DNA of 64,000 bases from Catenaria anguillulae PL171 (taxonomy: Eukaryota > Blastocladiomycota > Blastocladiomycetes > Blastocladiales > Catenariaceae), in NCBI GenBank assembly GCA_002102555.1, contig MCFL01000004.1, forward strand, positions 620,001-684,000, written 5' to 3'. The notes below the pieces were generated by a model that did not search any database, was not told where the DNA came from, and saw only the letters and a program-made list of their open reading frames with translations. Position numbers and translations under genes: made by a program. This document shows positions 45,570 to 56,900 of the stretch, one piece after another (position 1 is the first letter of the stretch; every line of letters begins with the position of its first letter).

Positions 45570-46760
45570 ATGACCTCCTCCACCGCCAACGGCTCCACCG
45601 CCGACCAAACCAAGTACTTCATCACGCAAAAGGCGACCCCCGGCTCGGGCAAGCCCAAGGTCGGCTCGGAATCCTCCAAGGTCGCGGCGCTCTTCCGCCC
45701 GATCAAGGTCCGCGGAATCGAGTTCCCGAACCGCATTCAAGTCTCTCCCATGTGCATGTATTCCGCGCAAGACGGGTTTGCGACCGACTTCCACCTCGTC
45801 CACATTGGCCAATTCGCTCTGCGCGGCGTTGGCATGACAATGATGGAGGCCACCGCCGTCCGCCCCGAAGGCCGCATTTCGCCCAGGGATCTCGGCATCT
45901 GGAGCGACGACCACATTGCCCCGCTCCGCCGTATCACCGACTTTGTGCATCACCACAAGGGCCTGGTGGCCATTCAACTCGCGCACGCCGGCCGCAAGGC
46001 CAGCACTTGGCCCATTTACGAGCCCACTGCGCGTGGGTTGGTTGGCGAAGAGGACGGCGGATGGCCCAACGCCACCGTAGCCCCCTCGCCCATTGCCTGG
46101 GACGCGGAGCATGCGCAGCCGCACGAGCTGACCGAAGACCAGATCTTTGAACTCGTCGAGGCGTTCAAACAGGCCACGATTCGCTCCGACAAGGCCGGAT
46201 TCGACGTTGTCGAGATCCACGCAGCGCACGGTTACCTATTACATCAATTCCTCAGCCCGATGTCCAACAAGCGCACCGACAAATACGGCGGATCGCTCGA
46301 GAACCGTGCCCGGTTCTTGACGCTGGTTGTCAAGGCCGTCCGCAGCGTGTGGCCCGAGCACAAGCCGCTTTTCCTGCGCTTGTCGTGCACCGACTGGGTC
46401 GAGGAGTCGTCGTGGGACGTGGACGAGGTCGTGCAAGTCGTTCAATCGCTTGTGGCGCTTGGCGTGGACGTGGTCGATTGCAGCAGTGGTGGTGGCCACC
46501 CGTCGCAAAAGGTGTCCTACTCCCCTGGGTTCCAAGTCCCGTTTGCCGAGGCCGTGCGCCAACGTGTCACGGGCGCCTTGACGGTTGCCGTTGGTGCCAT
46601 CACCGAGCCCAAGCAGGCCAACGCCATTGTCGAGGACGGAAAGGCCGATTTCGTCATGCTTGCTCGCCAGTTCTTGCGTGACTCGTGGGTCGTTCAGGCG
46701 GCGTATGATTTGGGCGTGGATGTTGCATTCATTAACCAGTATGAGCGTGGCCGTCTCTAA
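45570..46760 (+). CDS. Old Yellow Enzyme family NAD(P)H:flavin oxidoreductase (YqjM-like class III)
   Basis: Single exon, 396 aa. FMN-dependent ene-reductase TIM barrel. Visible motifs: NRIQVSPMCMYS (Cys and Tyr of the thermophilic-like class), EATAVRPEGRI, LGIWSDDHI, IQLAHAGRK (FMN-binding Gln), FDVVEIHAAHGYLLHQFLSP (substrate-binding His pair), RTDKYGGSLENRARF (FMN-binding Arg), LARQFLRD, and the C-terminal QYERGR that supplies the arginine finger of the neighbouring subunit in YqjM-type enzymes. Length exceeds YqjM by about 55 residues, mainly an N-terminal extension. It is intronless, unlike most neighbours of this size, and very GC-rich; this could reflect transfer from bacteria or intron loss. 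Physiological substrate is not predictable. Confidence 0.9.
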   Translation: MTSSTANGSTADQTKYFITQKATPGSGKPKVGSESSKVAALFRPIKVRGIEFPNRIQVSPMCMYSAQDGFATDFHLVHIGQFALRGVGMTMMEATAVRPEGRISPRDLGIWSDDHIAPLRRITDFVHHHKGLVAIQLAHAGRKASTWPIYEPTARGLVGEEDGGWPNATVAPSPIAWDAEHAQPHELTEDQIFELVEAFKQATIRSDKAGFDVVEIHAAHGYLLHQFLSPMSNKRTDKYGGSLENRARFLTLVVKAVRSVWPEHKPLFLRLSCTDWVEESSWDVDEVVQVVQSLVALGVDVVDCSSGGGHPSQKVSYSPGFQVPFAEAVRQRVTGALTVAVGAITEPKQANAIVEDGKADFVMLARQFLRDSWVVQAAYDLGVDVAFINQYERGRL

Positions 46761-47016
46761 ATTCCTTCCCCTTTCTTCGCGCATGTGTGTTCCCATCATG
46801 CTCGCATATTGTCTTCTAAGTAGGTAGCGATGATGATGTATGCATGTACATTTCTCTGAAAGGGATCAATGGCAAGATTACAGTTTGTGAGCATTTTTCC
46901 AGAACTCTTGTGTGAAAACAACGACTTGGGGGATACAACCTCGCAAAACAAAAATGAGATCAGATGAGGGGATGCTCCCCATGGATCTTGAAGTCTGACT
47001 TAGAGTAGAGTATGTT

Positions 47017-47391
47017 TCAAGCGGCGAAGACCAAACCAGCGCCAGCAACAGCTACCAAAGCAAATGCGCCAGCATTCGCTTGTCCCTTGATGCCTGCGGC
47101 CGAACTGGCCGAGGCTCCTTGAATCCTGGCACCCTGACTCGGCGTTGGCGCGGGACGCGTTGACGCAGTTCCAGTGGACCGCGGTTGCTCAAACGCGCGG
47201 GTCGGGTTTGCATTCGCACTCGTGGTTGCGGGCCGAGTGGTCGTCGAAGTGGTTGCTGGACGGGAAGTCGTAGACGACGCGGTCGTAGCGGCAGTGCTGG
47301 TAGCTGCGCGCGACGTCGTGGCGGAGGTGGCAGATTGGGCTGCGGCGACGGAGGCGAGCGCAAGGAGAGCAGAAACAGTGATGGGTTGCAT
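47017..47391 (-). CDS. Secreted Ser/Thr/Ala-rich, presumptive GPI-anchored protein (small)
   Basis: 124 aa, intronless. A signal peptide (MQPITVSALLALASVAAAQS) is followed by Ser/Thr/Ala/Arg-rich low-complexity sequence with SRPATTS-type repeats, typical of O-mannosylated wall proteins. A Gly/Asn/Ala segment and a C-terminal hydrophobic tail (GAFALVAVAGAGLVFAA) resemble a GPI attachment signal. The tail is nearly the same as in the genes at 49491-50198 and 50747-51433, pointing to a local paralogue group. No enzyme domain. Confidence 0.7.
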   Translation of the reverse strand: MQPITVSALLALASVAAAQSATSATTSRAATSTAATTASSTTSRPATTSTTTRPATTSANANPTRAFEQPRSTGTASTRPAPTPSQGARIQGASASSAAGIKGQANAGAFALVAVAGAGLVFAA

Positions 47392-47996
47392 GACTGAAAG
47401 TGAAATGTATCAGATGGGGAGCGGGAAAAAGGGACCAGGAGATCGGAGCGATGAGGCAGATGAAGAGGGGCGGCGACTCAATGCAGGCAGCGGGTGTGGA
47501 GATCTGTTACTGCGTGGACGGGACGGGGAAAAAGGCCCCCTTTTGTATGAGCGGCCGCCTAGAGTTGGACATATCATCTGTGCCGACCGTATGTGATCCT
47601 TGGCTCCTCCAGATGGAGCTCCGTGTTCCTTAGGCATACCATGCCAGGCAACCAGGCTGTTCGCATCCAAGTTGACGCGTTTGGAGTCAACCGGCTAGTG
47701 GCTGACGTGCAATCGGGCTGATATTGGCTTGCATATGGCCAAGTGCTTCCAGACGCCTGCAGGGTATCCAAAAGTGAAGTTCTTGATCATCTGCATCAGC
47801 AAGTCACCCAGTTAACAAGGTGCGAAAGCCGTGTCGTCAAAAAGAATGCATTAATGCAACACAAATCTAGAATTGGAGTTGTTTATTCAAATATTGGAGT
47901 GCATGGAATGCTCGTCAAGTAGGCCGTCAACGTGGCCTCATCCGCAGACGGTCATCAAGTAGGCCGTCAAGGTAGCCCCATCCGCCGATGCCAGGG
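47392..47996. other. Intergenic stretch
   Basis: Upstream region of the small GPI-type protein and 3' flank of the TspO-related gene. A nearly identical decamer-plus segment (GTCAAGTAGGCCGTCAA then GG or CG) is repeated at about 47913-47971, about 40 bp apart. No gene is seen. Confidence 0.4.
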
Positions 47997-49066
47997 CTAG
48001 ACGTTGTAGTCACCTCCCTTACCAGTCACAACGCGGTAAATGCGATGGATCCACATGATCCCAGAGACGCAGCCAAGAATAATGGCCAAAACCAACGCGG
48101 ACGTGCCGAGCATGTCGACCGTGCTGTTCTTGGCATAAATCCAGCAGAGCGTCCAGCAACCGACACCCGTGATGATGGCGTCTCCCGACCAGAGCGTCAC
48201 AAAGATTTCGATCACACCGACGAGGACAAGCGCCGCAATTGTCTCGCCAATGTAACGGAGGTCTTGAGTCGTTGCAACGGCAAAGGCATTCACAACGGTC
48301 GCGCCTGTGCGTAGCAATTCACCAAAGTTAGATACATTCTCAAAGACCTTGCTCCGAGAGCTCGCTTTGCGTACCAATTAGCCAAGCGGTGTAGAAAGAG
48401 AAGCCGACGTGTCCACAGAGGTAGTTTGCCCACGTCGGGTTCGGGTCCTTGGTCTTCAAGCTACCGAGTGAGTGGATTTGAAAAGTCTTGCAAGTGTGTG
48501 TGAATCAACCCTCTGACTTGAAATGAGCTCGGAAGTAAATTGATCGTACCGGTAATACACGACAGCATTTGTTGCCAGCACGCCGCTGATGAGAAGAATG
48601 CTGAGGGCAGGAAAGCGGAAGGCAAAAACACAAATCCAAGCAATATTCAAGGCGGCATTCCCCAGAAAGACCCATCCAACTCCTTGGTTGTACGCTACGT
48701 CTTCGTACGACCTTGGTAGGAGTTGGTAGATGCCCCAGGCAGCGAGGAAAAAGTAGATCACGCCCCAGATGCCTGTTGAAGTGCAGATTCGGCCGGTCAG
48801 GTCAGGAAATGCAGGCTGGGCACGCGTCATGCCAAACACGTACTGAATGCCGTTCCAGCGGGAACGAGCCAGTTGGGAAACGAGTCCGAAATTTGCTGCG
48901 TATTCCGACCGCTCAGGACCGTTGAGCTGCCGAGCCCGTTGATTACAAAGACGGCGATGAGCGCGACGAAGTTGAGGACACGAAGCATTGGCGCTCCAAA
49001 GACTTTGGGAAGTCGCGATTCGACGCTCTTCACGTCAATGGTGTTGAGTGGCGCATACAAGGTCAT
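47997..49066 (-). CDS. TspO/MBR-related (tryptophan-rich sensory type) multipass membrane protein
   Basis: Exons complement(48844..49066), complement(48550..48772), complement(48375..48460) and complement(47997..48304), 279 aa; another in-frame ATG lies at 49105. Predicted membrane segments include MLRVLNFVALIAVFVINGL, IWGVIYFFLAAWGIYQLL, VFLGNAALNIAWICVFAF, LSILLISGVLATNAVVYY, IGETIAALVLVGVIEIFV and GTSALVLAIILGCVSGIMWI. The sequence FPNWLVPAGTAFSIWGVIY and WVFLGNAALNIAWI are typical of the long TspO-related family of bacteria and lower eukaryotes, in which sensing or porphyrin/sterol transport is proposed but not established. Three introns (71, 89 and 70 nt), all with GTACG donors. Confidence 0.65.
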
Positions 49067-49156
49067 TTCTATGCAGATAGTGTGTTCAACGTGTGAAAGA
49101 TGCAAAGACGTTGGAAATGGATGACCTGGCCGGGCCGGAGTGGAGCGACGGGCGAG

Positions 49157-49163
49157 CTTTATA
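49157..49163 (-). promoter_or_regulatory. TATA box of the TspO-related gene
   Basis: TATAAAG on the minus strand, about 95 bp upstream of the ATG at 49066. Spacing fits a TATA element with a short leader. Assignment by sequence and position only. Confidence 0.4.
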
Positions 49164-49490
49164 CTTGTGCTGCGGCAGGATCAGGACACTCCTTCCGGAT
49201 ATCGAAAAACTCCCGTGTGTTGGACGCGTCATCCCTAGGTTCGCTGAAAGGGAATGCATATTATCGTAACGTTGTTTCGATTACGCCCGATCACGGAGTG
49301 ACACAGATTTCGTCAAGGATACATGTCGTGCAAAGGGATGGTGCAAAAGGGACGCGAAGATCTTGGTCAGCGACGAAGCGAGAAACTGCGGCGTTGTACA
49401 TGTGCGTTACATGTTCACAGTGTATGTGTATTTATTCACAAATGAGAAAGATGGGGAGCGCAACAGAAGGTCGTTCGAGGTACAAACTCA

Positions 49491-50198
49491 CTAAGCCAAC
49501 ACAAGCCCAGCACCGACGAGGGCAACCATAGCGAATGCGCCACGGCCAGACGAGCCCGATTGAGCACCACTGCCAACGGACGCGCCTTCAAGGGAGCTCT
49601 TGGATGAAACATTGGTGGCCGTCGGGGTGGCGTACGCGCCAGTTGCGCTGGCTGAAGCAGAGGCCGTACCAGACGGCTTCGGTTGTTGTTCGTAGACCCC
49701 TGTGGGGCTGGCCGGCGACCCATACCCGGAGCCATAGCCAGAGCCAGAGCCAGAGCCGGAACCAGCAGTCGGGTATGCGCCATAGCCAGCACCGCCTTCC
49801 GACTTGGTGGGAACGCCAGACACGGTAGGTGGAACAGGCCCAGATGGACCACCGGGAGCATAGTATTCATCATCCTTGCCAGGAGCGGGCGACGGCGCTG
49901 GGGCGACGGTGGGCTTGGCGGCGGCGGCCGAAGAGGAAGGCTTGGTGGGCTCGCCTTGGTATCCAGGCTGTTGGGTTGGGGCTTGGTAATCGTTGCCGCC
50001 TCGCTGTTGTTGCTGAGCGTTTGCAGCACCTGACGCGTCGCCAGCAGCTGGCGCGGCGCCCTCCGGGGGCGGCTCAACAAAGTCTTCAGGCATCACAGCT
50101 GGCGCATTGTCAGTAGCCGAGTCGGGGCGAGGAACGGCTTGAACGGTGGATGCGACGAGAGCAGCAGTGGCGGTGAGAGCGATTGCAGAGAACTTCAT
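49491..50198 (-). CDS. Secreted low-complexity, presumptive GPI-anchored protein (Gly/Ser/Pro-rich)
   Basis: 235 aa, intronless; start chosen at the ATG of MKFSAIALTATAALVASTVQA, a clear signal peptide, although the frame is open further upstream. The mature part is Pro/Ala/Ser-rich with a GSGSGSGSGYGSGYGSP run and no domain. The C-terminus (GRGAFAMVALVGAGLVLA) is a GPI-signal-like hydrophobic tail after a Ser/Gly-rich region. A TATAAAG element lies about 155 bp upstream on the same strand (50354..50360). Probably a cell-wall or surface protein. Confidence 0.72.
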   Translation of the reverse strand: MKFSAIALTATAALVASTVQAVPRPDSATDNAPAVMPEDFVEPPPEGAAPAAGDASGAANAQQQQRGGNDYQAPTQQPGYQGEPTKPSSSAAAAKPTVAPAPSPAPGKDDEYYAPGGPSGPVPPTVSGVPTKSEGGAGYGAYPTAGSGSGSGSGYGSGYGSPASPTGVYEQQPKPSGTASASASATGAYATPTATNVSSKSSLEGASVGSGAQSGSSGRGAFAMVALVGAGLVLA

Positions 50199-50746
50199 GG
50201 TGTGTATGAGAATGTCGCGGGCGAGTCTGGATTGTATGGTGGGGTCGAAAAATGTATCGTTGCCGAAGGCCAGCTTTCGGGATGGTTCTGAGGGCAAGGC
50301 TAGTGCTATTGAGGTTAGACAGATGTGTGAGAGAGAGTGGGGTCGTGGTCGCTCTTTATAGGCACTAACCTGCAACGAGAAACGGAACACAAGGAGTGTT
50401 GTGCCTCAGTGTCGTGTGTCGTGGCGGCGCAAAGATTGTCCGACAACGTCAGGGATAGATGTGCGCAGCACGAAATATTTCAGCGGGCTTGTTGGTTACC
50501 TGGAAAGCACGAGTGGAGCGCGTCATGAGTTCGTGTGTGGCTTCGCAGTAAGAAAATGATGTCTCACTCACAGCTCTTGATCGCGATTGAGCGGCGCATA
50601 TGGTCCTTTCATGAAGTTGGCATCGTTTCCTTTGTGATGAGGAGCAAACATCGGAAAGCTTCATAGCAATTGGATACGTTCGAAATATGTACAGGAACAG
50701 AAGCGAGAAACAAATCCAATAGATGTGGCAACCCATTCAAATAGGA

Positions 50747-51433
50747 TCATCCCAAGATTGCGAGGCCTGCGCCCATCGCAGCAACCAGGGCGAAACGGCC
50801 ATGATCAACCCCGGCAGCTGCACCATTGCCTGCCTTGGACGCTTCAGCCTTCTTCTTGTCCTCCTCCGACTGACCCTCGAGGCTGTCGCCATTAGCGCGC
50901 GGAGCTGCGGTCGAGGTCGGGCGAGCAGTTCCGGTTCCGCCACTTGATGAAGTCGCAGGCCGAGTCGACACCGAGGACGAAGTACGACTTTCGAAGACAC
51001 CGGTCGCCGGACCAGTTGCGGGACGAGATGCCGAGCTGGTAGTGGCTGGACGACTCGCAGTCGAGCTTGCAGTCGTAGCGGGACGCGATGTCGAACCGCC
51101 ACTGCCAGAGCTGGTCGTCGAAGGACGAGCACTTGTGCTGCTGGTGGCCGTCGCAGCCCGTGACGTGGATGTACCAGTGGCAGGACGAGATGTGGTACCT
51201 CCAGCTTGGTTGCCCTCCGAATCGCCCTCGTTAGCGGGCGGCGGGGATTGGCCATCGGCGTAAGGAGAATCGGCATTGCCTTCCGGAGGAGGGGCAACGA
51301 CTTCGATCGGAGGTGCATCAGGTGCCGGCTCACCCTCAAAGGCGCGGACGCTGTCATCTTGTGGTTGAGGGAAAGCATTGGTCGACGCCAACATGCACGC
51401 GACAAGGACGGACAGAAGGAGAGTAGAGCGCAT
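50747..51433 (-). CDS. Secreted Ser/Thr-rich, presumptive GPI-anchored protein
   Basis: 228 aa, intronless. Signal peptide MRSTLLLSVLVACMLASTNA is followed by an acidic/Pro region (FEGEPAPDAPPIEVV), then about 100 residues of SRPATTSS-type repeats, a charged Glu/Lys patch and a hydrophobic tail (GRFALVAAMGAGLAILG). Composition, repeats and tail match the gene at 47017-47391. The Pro-rich region shares PPPEG with the gene at 49491-50198. All three are on the minus strand and are separated only by the TspO-related gene, so a local duplication series is likely. Confidence 0.72.
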   Translation of the reverse strand: MRSTLLLSVLVACMLASTNAFPQPQDDSVRAFEGEPAPDAPPIEVVAPPPEGNADSPYADGQSPPPANEGDSEGNQAGGTTSRPATGTSTSRAATATSSTSARPSTTSSGSGGSTSRPATTASSTASRPATTSSASRPATGPATGVFESRTSSSVSTRPATSSSGGTGTARPTSTAAPRANGDSLEGQSEEDKKKAEASKAGNGAAAGVDHGRFALVAAMGAGLAILG

Positions 51434-52319
51434 CGTGATGGGTATGAAGGGAATGGGAATATGAACAGTGGTGCGTTTGAGACCGGCTCAATTTGCGTTC
51501 GGAAATGTGGAATATCGGTCAGAACGCCCACGAAAAATTGCACGGGGATCCGGTTGCCTTTTGTATCCGAGGGTACTCTGCGCCAGCGACCATCACGATT
51601 GCGACCGAACAGTCTCGCCATGTTGCTCACGGATCCGCTCAAATGTGTCGCAGCAATAGCCACACTGCCCTGAAATAGTATGGCGTCAACTGCCTTTTCA
51701 GACCCATTGAGCCTCTCCAGACCTCGGCGCAAATGTTCGACAAGAGTGGCGAGTGCGAGTTGGACAGGCCCCGCATGCATTGTCGCGTTCGCATGGTAAT
51801 TGCGGGACAAATCAGCCCAGGAGCAGAAGGACCGAGCATGCATGTATTCATCTCGTCCAGTTCGTCGGTCGATGATGGTAACCTGTGGGAAGTCGAGCTG
51901 AACTGGCTTGGCTTGCTCTCCTCTGTGGTCATGACACAAACGTTCTGGAGCATCTCACATGTTGTTCAAAGCTCCGATTACCCCGGACCCAGGTAGAAAA
52001 TCAGATGCATTGTTTGCGGGGAACGAGGGTTCATTACACATTGGCTCGGCGATGGCTTGGGGTTGGATGGGGTGAGTGGACATCGGCCGGGCACGGCGTG
52101 GACGTGTTCTGATCGACGTCGATCTGTTAACTCAGTTGTCGTGATATAACCGCCACATGCCGAATGCAAATAATAGTGCAATTCATCTGAGCAGTCGATG
52201 CACGAGAAAAGCACAATGCCAAGACATTTGAAGACCACCCGCGACTCAATGCATTATCGACCATAACACCGCAACTACCTGCCTTCCTCCACCCGTTTTT
52301 TTTGGCTCTTCTTGCCGCC
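51434..52319. other. Intergenic stretch before RabGGTase beta
   Basis: Short open frames on both strands show no recognisable protein. The AT-poor left half probably holds the upstream region of the GPI-type gene; the right half holds the promoter of RabGGTase beta, ending in a pyrimidine-rich leader with a T run at 52296-52303. Confidence 0.35.
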
Positions 52320-53593
52320 ATGTCATTTGCCACCACCACCCAACCACCACTTGCCGCCACTCCTGCACTGGTCAAGGAACTCCATGTGAAGTTCATCCAA
52401 TCACTCGACTCGGTAAGCAGCGATTGCTCGCATTTATCAAATCAAGTGATTCAACCCTCGTTAACCACGCTGTTGCCAGAAAAAAGACGAGCTCGAGTAT
52501 TGGATGACCGAAAACCTCCGGCTCAATGGCATTTACTGGGGTGTGACTGCGCTGTTTCTGCTTGGCTCACCCGATGGACTTGTCCGTGACGATGTGATCC
52601 GCTTTGTGCTCTCTTGTCACAATAACGACGACGGTGTGCACCTGTCCCTCACCAGGATCATGAACTTGCAAACACTGACCCACGGCTTTGCTGATGAACA
52701 GGCGGATTTGGGGCATTCACCGGCCACGACTCGCACATTCTTTCAACGCTGAGCGCCATTCAGATTCTCGCCACGTACGGTGCTCTCGATCAGTTGCCGG
52801 ACCGAGCAAAAACAGTTCAATGTACGCTCTCCGAGTCACTAGGCCATGCTCGGATTCAGCTACTCGATTTCTGACTCGAGAACGCTCGCAGTTATTGTTT
52901 CACTCCAGAAACCCAACGGCTCTTTTCCCGGCGACAAATGGGGCGAAACCGACGCTCGCTTCTCATACTGCGCTGCGTCTGCTCTGACGCTCCTCGGTGC
53001 CGTTGACGCCATGAACGTGGACCAAAGCGTAAAGTACATTTTGTCGTGTCAAAACTTTGACGGCGGATTCGGTACGGTTCCCGGTGCAGAATCACATGGC
53101 GCCATGGCGTTCTGCTGTGTTGGCACCTTGCACATTCTGGATCGGCTGCACTTGATTCCAGACCCGAACGCGCTTGGGTGGTGGCTGAGCGAGCGGCAGT
53201 TGCCCGTGGGTGGGTTGAACGGCCGGCCAGATAAGCTGGAGGATGTGTGCTATTCGTGGTGGGTCTTGTCGGCGCTGGCAATGATTGGGCGGGTCGAGTG
53301 GATTAACCGGGAAAAGCTGGTCAAGTTTATCTTGCAGTGTCAGGTACGTCGGCTCTCTGGTTGCGTCCCGTTTTCGAATACAACTTACAATGCTTGGTTG
53401 GCAGGATTCGGAAACGGGCGGGATTGCTGACCGCCCGGGCGACATGCCCGACGTCTTTCACACGCTCTTTGGTATCGCCGGTCTCTCGCTACTCGGCTAT
53501 CCAGGGTTGGAGCCTGTTGATCCAACGTATTGCATGCCCGCCGGCCTCATCAAGTCACTCGGGATCTATCGTGCGCCATTGCCGAGCCCATGA
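52320..53593 (+). CDS. BET2: Geranylgeranyltransferase type II beta subunit
   Basis: Exons 52320..52412, 52480..52633, 52702..52821, 52892..53343 and 53405..53593, 335 aa, no frame break. The alpha-alpha barrel prenyltransferase repeats are visible: [80 protein letters not shown] and [23 protein letters not shown]. Zinc ligands are the Asp and Cys of EDVCYSWW and the His of DVFHTLFG. With an alpha subunit and Rab escort protein it attaches geranylgeranyl groups to Rab C-termini. Introns are 67, 68, 70 and 61 nt; the first is the only GTAAG donor seen in the window. Confidence 0.92.
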
Positions 53594-53969
53594 GGTGATG
53601 CTTTCATTGCTCGAGCCATCTGTTGATCTAGACTGTAGCATGTATTGAAAGTGTATGTTTGGAACGGAAGGGGACAGATAAGTTAATGGATCTCATCGCA
53701 TCATCACGTACAGAAGAACAGCACAGCACAAACATCTGTTCTCATTCCTTGGCCAAGCTCGACTTGACAAACGCCATTGGTGGCGCCGAAGGCGAAGCTT
53801 TTGCTGTCGATTTGATGGGAGCGGGAGAGGGAGCTACACGCCATGCAAATGGAATCAGTTGCAAGATTTGAGTGAGCACAAGTAGTGTTCGCCGACTCAA
53901 CATACACACAACGGAAAGCAAGTGGGGGACAAGAGCAGCAAGTACAAAACCAACGTGAAGAGTCGCTCG

Positions 53970-56900
53970 CTAATCCTTGATCGGACGCGATGACACCACG
54001 GTCGATTTTGTCGCCCCCGTGGGAGTGACTTTCAACGGACTTTTCTTTCCCATGCTCTTGAGACTGGGCATCTTTGCGCCTCCCTCGACACTCGAGTACG
54101 CCCCTTCCCTGCGCGCCTTGATTGCGTGGCCCAACATGCCAAACACACGCATGCTCGTAAACCCAAACGAAGCGAGCAAGAAAAAGGCCATCCAAATCGA
54201 GTCCATGCCCGCCAAGGTCGTGGAGCACACGCCATTCAGCGTTGCTTGAAGCGATTGCCCAACGGGCTTGCATGACCAGTACTTGCCCAAAGCTCGATCC
54301 ACACCGCGCGCCATGGCCACAATGTCGGCCTTGGCAGCAGGGACGCGCGTGTTGACGAGCAGAGCGCGGGTGTCGGCAATGAATTGCGTCACCGTGTTGA
54401 GGACCGTGTTGAGGTCGGCGACAATGGCGTCTGCGCTCGACGACAGTTGTGGAATCACGGTTTGAAGTGAAGTTCCCGCTGACTTGACGGCCGTGAGCGG
54501 TGTCTCGACGTTGGTCTTCAAGGTGCCCGTGACATTGTCGAGCTGGTTAATCACCGCAGTCAAGCGCGAATTCATGTCGTCCACACAGGCTTGTTTTTGG
54601 GTCGGCGAGTACGTGTTGGTGTTGGCTCCGAAATCAAGGCTGGATGCCGATAGCGTAGTGCGCAAATCGGCAAGGAACGTGCGCAAGTTTGTGATGGATG
54701 TGACCGTTACGCTCGTGGGCAAGTTGTTGACGGGCGTCAAGTCGAGCGTCGAGAACGGGCTGCCCGATCCCTTAAGGGCATTATTGACTTGAGTCGTGAC
54801 CGGCGACCCGCCCGAGTTCATATTCACGAGGTTGTTGACGTTGAGAGAGTCTAACCCTTGCGTTGCCATGGTGTTCAAGTTCATGCCATTCAATGTGGTC
54901 TCAGCCAACGCGCCCAAATCAAGCGTCGTAATCCCCATTCCACTCAATCCGAGGGCAGTCACCGCATTGTTACTTGCCAGTGCCTGCACAATTGACGCAG
55001 ATCCAGCGTCGGCCTTTGCGCACGCCGCGATGGTTCCGATGGCTACCTTACCGTATGCAGCAATGGTCGGGTTGCCCGCAATTACGGCCGTCTGCGTGAA
55101 TGCCGTGTTGTCTGCCGGGTTTTGGCCGATTTCGGTGCACACTTCGGTCATGAGGAACGAGCTGAGGAACATGAAGAAGGTAAGGATAAACAAGAGCGCC
55201 GAAAAGACGAGGGTGCAGCATCCGCAAAACCTAGGCGGGCGCGAGCTCGACGTTGGAATCGATATGTACACGACAATGAAAGCAAACAAAAACACGCCGC
55301 CAAGGCCGATGTAGCCCCAGTGGCGCGCACCGTCGAGCGGTTTCACGAGCACGCCCATGGCACGCACAGAGTCGCTGATCGACGTCAGCTGGGTTGCAAC
55401 CTGGTTGAGGGGTGAGCTTTGGCCCTGGTTCCCATTGGGCGTCGTGTTGATGGTGGTCATTTGCGAAATCTGATTCCGAAGCGAGTTAATGGTAGGATTC
55501 AACTGATTGCGGACTTGGGTCCTGGCCGTTGTAAACTGCGCATTGATTTGCGCACCAACACCCGACACCTGTGTTTGCAAACTTGTTGCCTGTGCAGCCA
55601 GATCGGGCAAGCCATTGAGCGCTGTCTGCGCCGATGAGACACTGGGAATCGAGCCCGCGTTGGGTGTGGACACGGTGCTCGCGGCAGGGACCGTGAGCTG
55701 CGACGCAAGCGAGTACTGCTCGCCCGTGTTGGGCACTGTAAGTTGACCGTTGAGAGCCGATGTTGACGACAGAGCGCTGTTGAGACCGTTTGTGAATGCC
55801 GTGACGGCGGTCGAAAGAGCAGGCCCGTTTGTTGCAATCGAATTGACGGCAGTCTTGGCCGTGTTGATGCGTGTTTGTGCTGTGTTGAGCGTGGCCGCAA
55901 GCGTGTTTGCACGTGAAGTGAGAGTGGTTTGGAACGCTTCGACGCCAGCGGGCGCAGTCAGGTCGTCAACGATGCGGCCAACGCCGGTGTCGGCAACGTT
56001 GATGATGTTAGTCAAGACCGGGTTCAGGTTGTAAATGAGTCGATGGACCTCGGTGATTGTGTTGGATGTTGCACCAAAGGATTGTGCGATGCCTTGGCTA
56101 AGCAAGCCCGAGCCCAAATAAAGGCAAATGACAAACACTCTGATCACATTTTGGGTAGCAGCAGAAGTGAGCACATTTGCTCTCGATAGAGATGATGTAG
56201 ATATCGGCGCACAATTGAATGATCCCAAGGAGCACCGACAAGACAAGGTTCTTTGTGTATCCGTTGGCGTCGCGAGCCCTTGACTTGCGACCAAAGAAGC
56301 AGCAGGCGCAGCATGGGGAACAGGCGAGCAATAGCAGACCATACACCAAACAGAAGCCAATAAACACGATCATGTTCTATCAAGAGCGCATGCATGGGAT
56401 CCCGTCAGTTCACTGAAAGCAGCGACTCCTTATGAATCCCAAGAGACACGTACCATGAGCGATGAGGTGGCGACCGTCTGCAGCTTGGAAGGATCAAACC
56501 CGCTCAAGCCGTTCGGAAAATTCTGTGCCGTGATAATCTTGTTTGGCCCACGCACACCTGCTTTCCAAACGCGTGCCCCATTGACCCAAGCGCCATACGA
56601 TCCAAAGTCGGGAGTACCGGCAGCCTTACTCAGATCAGCATCGTTGAACTTTGGGTACTCGGCAGTGTCAGTGGTCGGCGGAGTAGCCGTGTTGAGGAGA
56701 GTGTTCCAATTGAGAGCATCAATGGTAGTGTTGAAGTTCCAAGCAGAAGATTGTGCGAGGGCGACGGCCCCACGACCAATGGGTGCGTCGCCGCCAGGCG
56801 CGGTTGAGCTTGAGGCAGCCACAGGCCTATCGGCGGGAATGACGACAGCGGGGTCGGCAAAAGTTGATACGGCGAATAAGGCGATGGTGAGGATCAGGAG

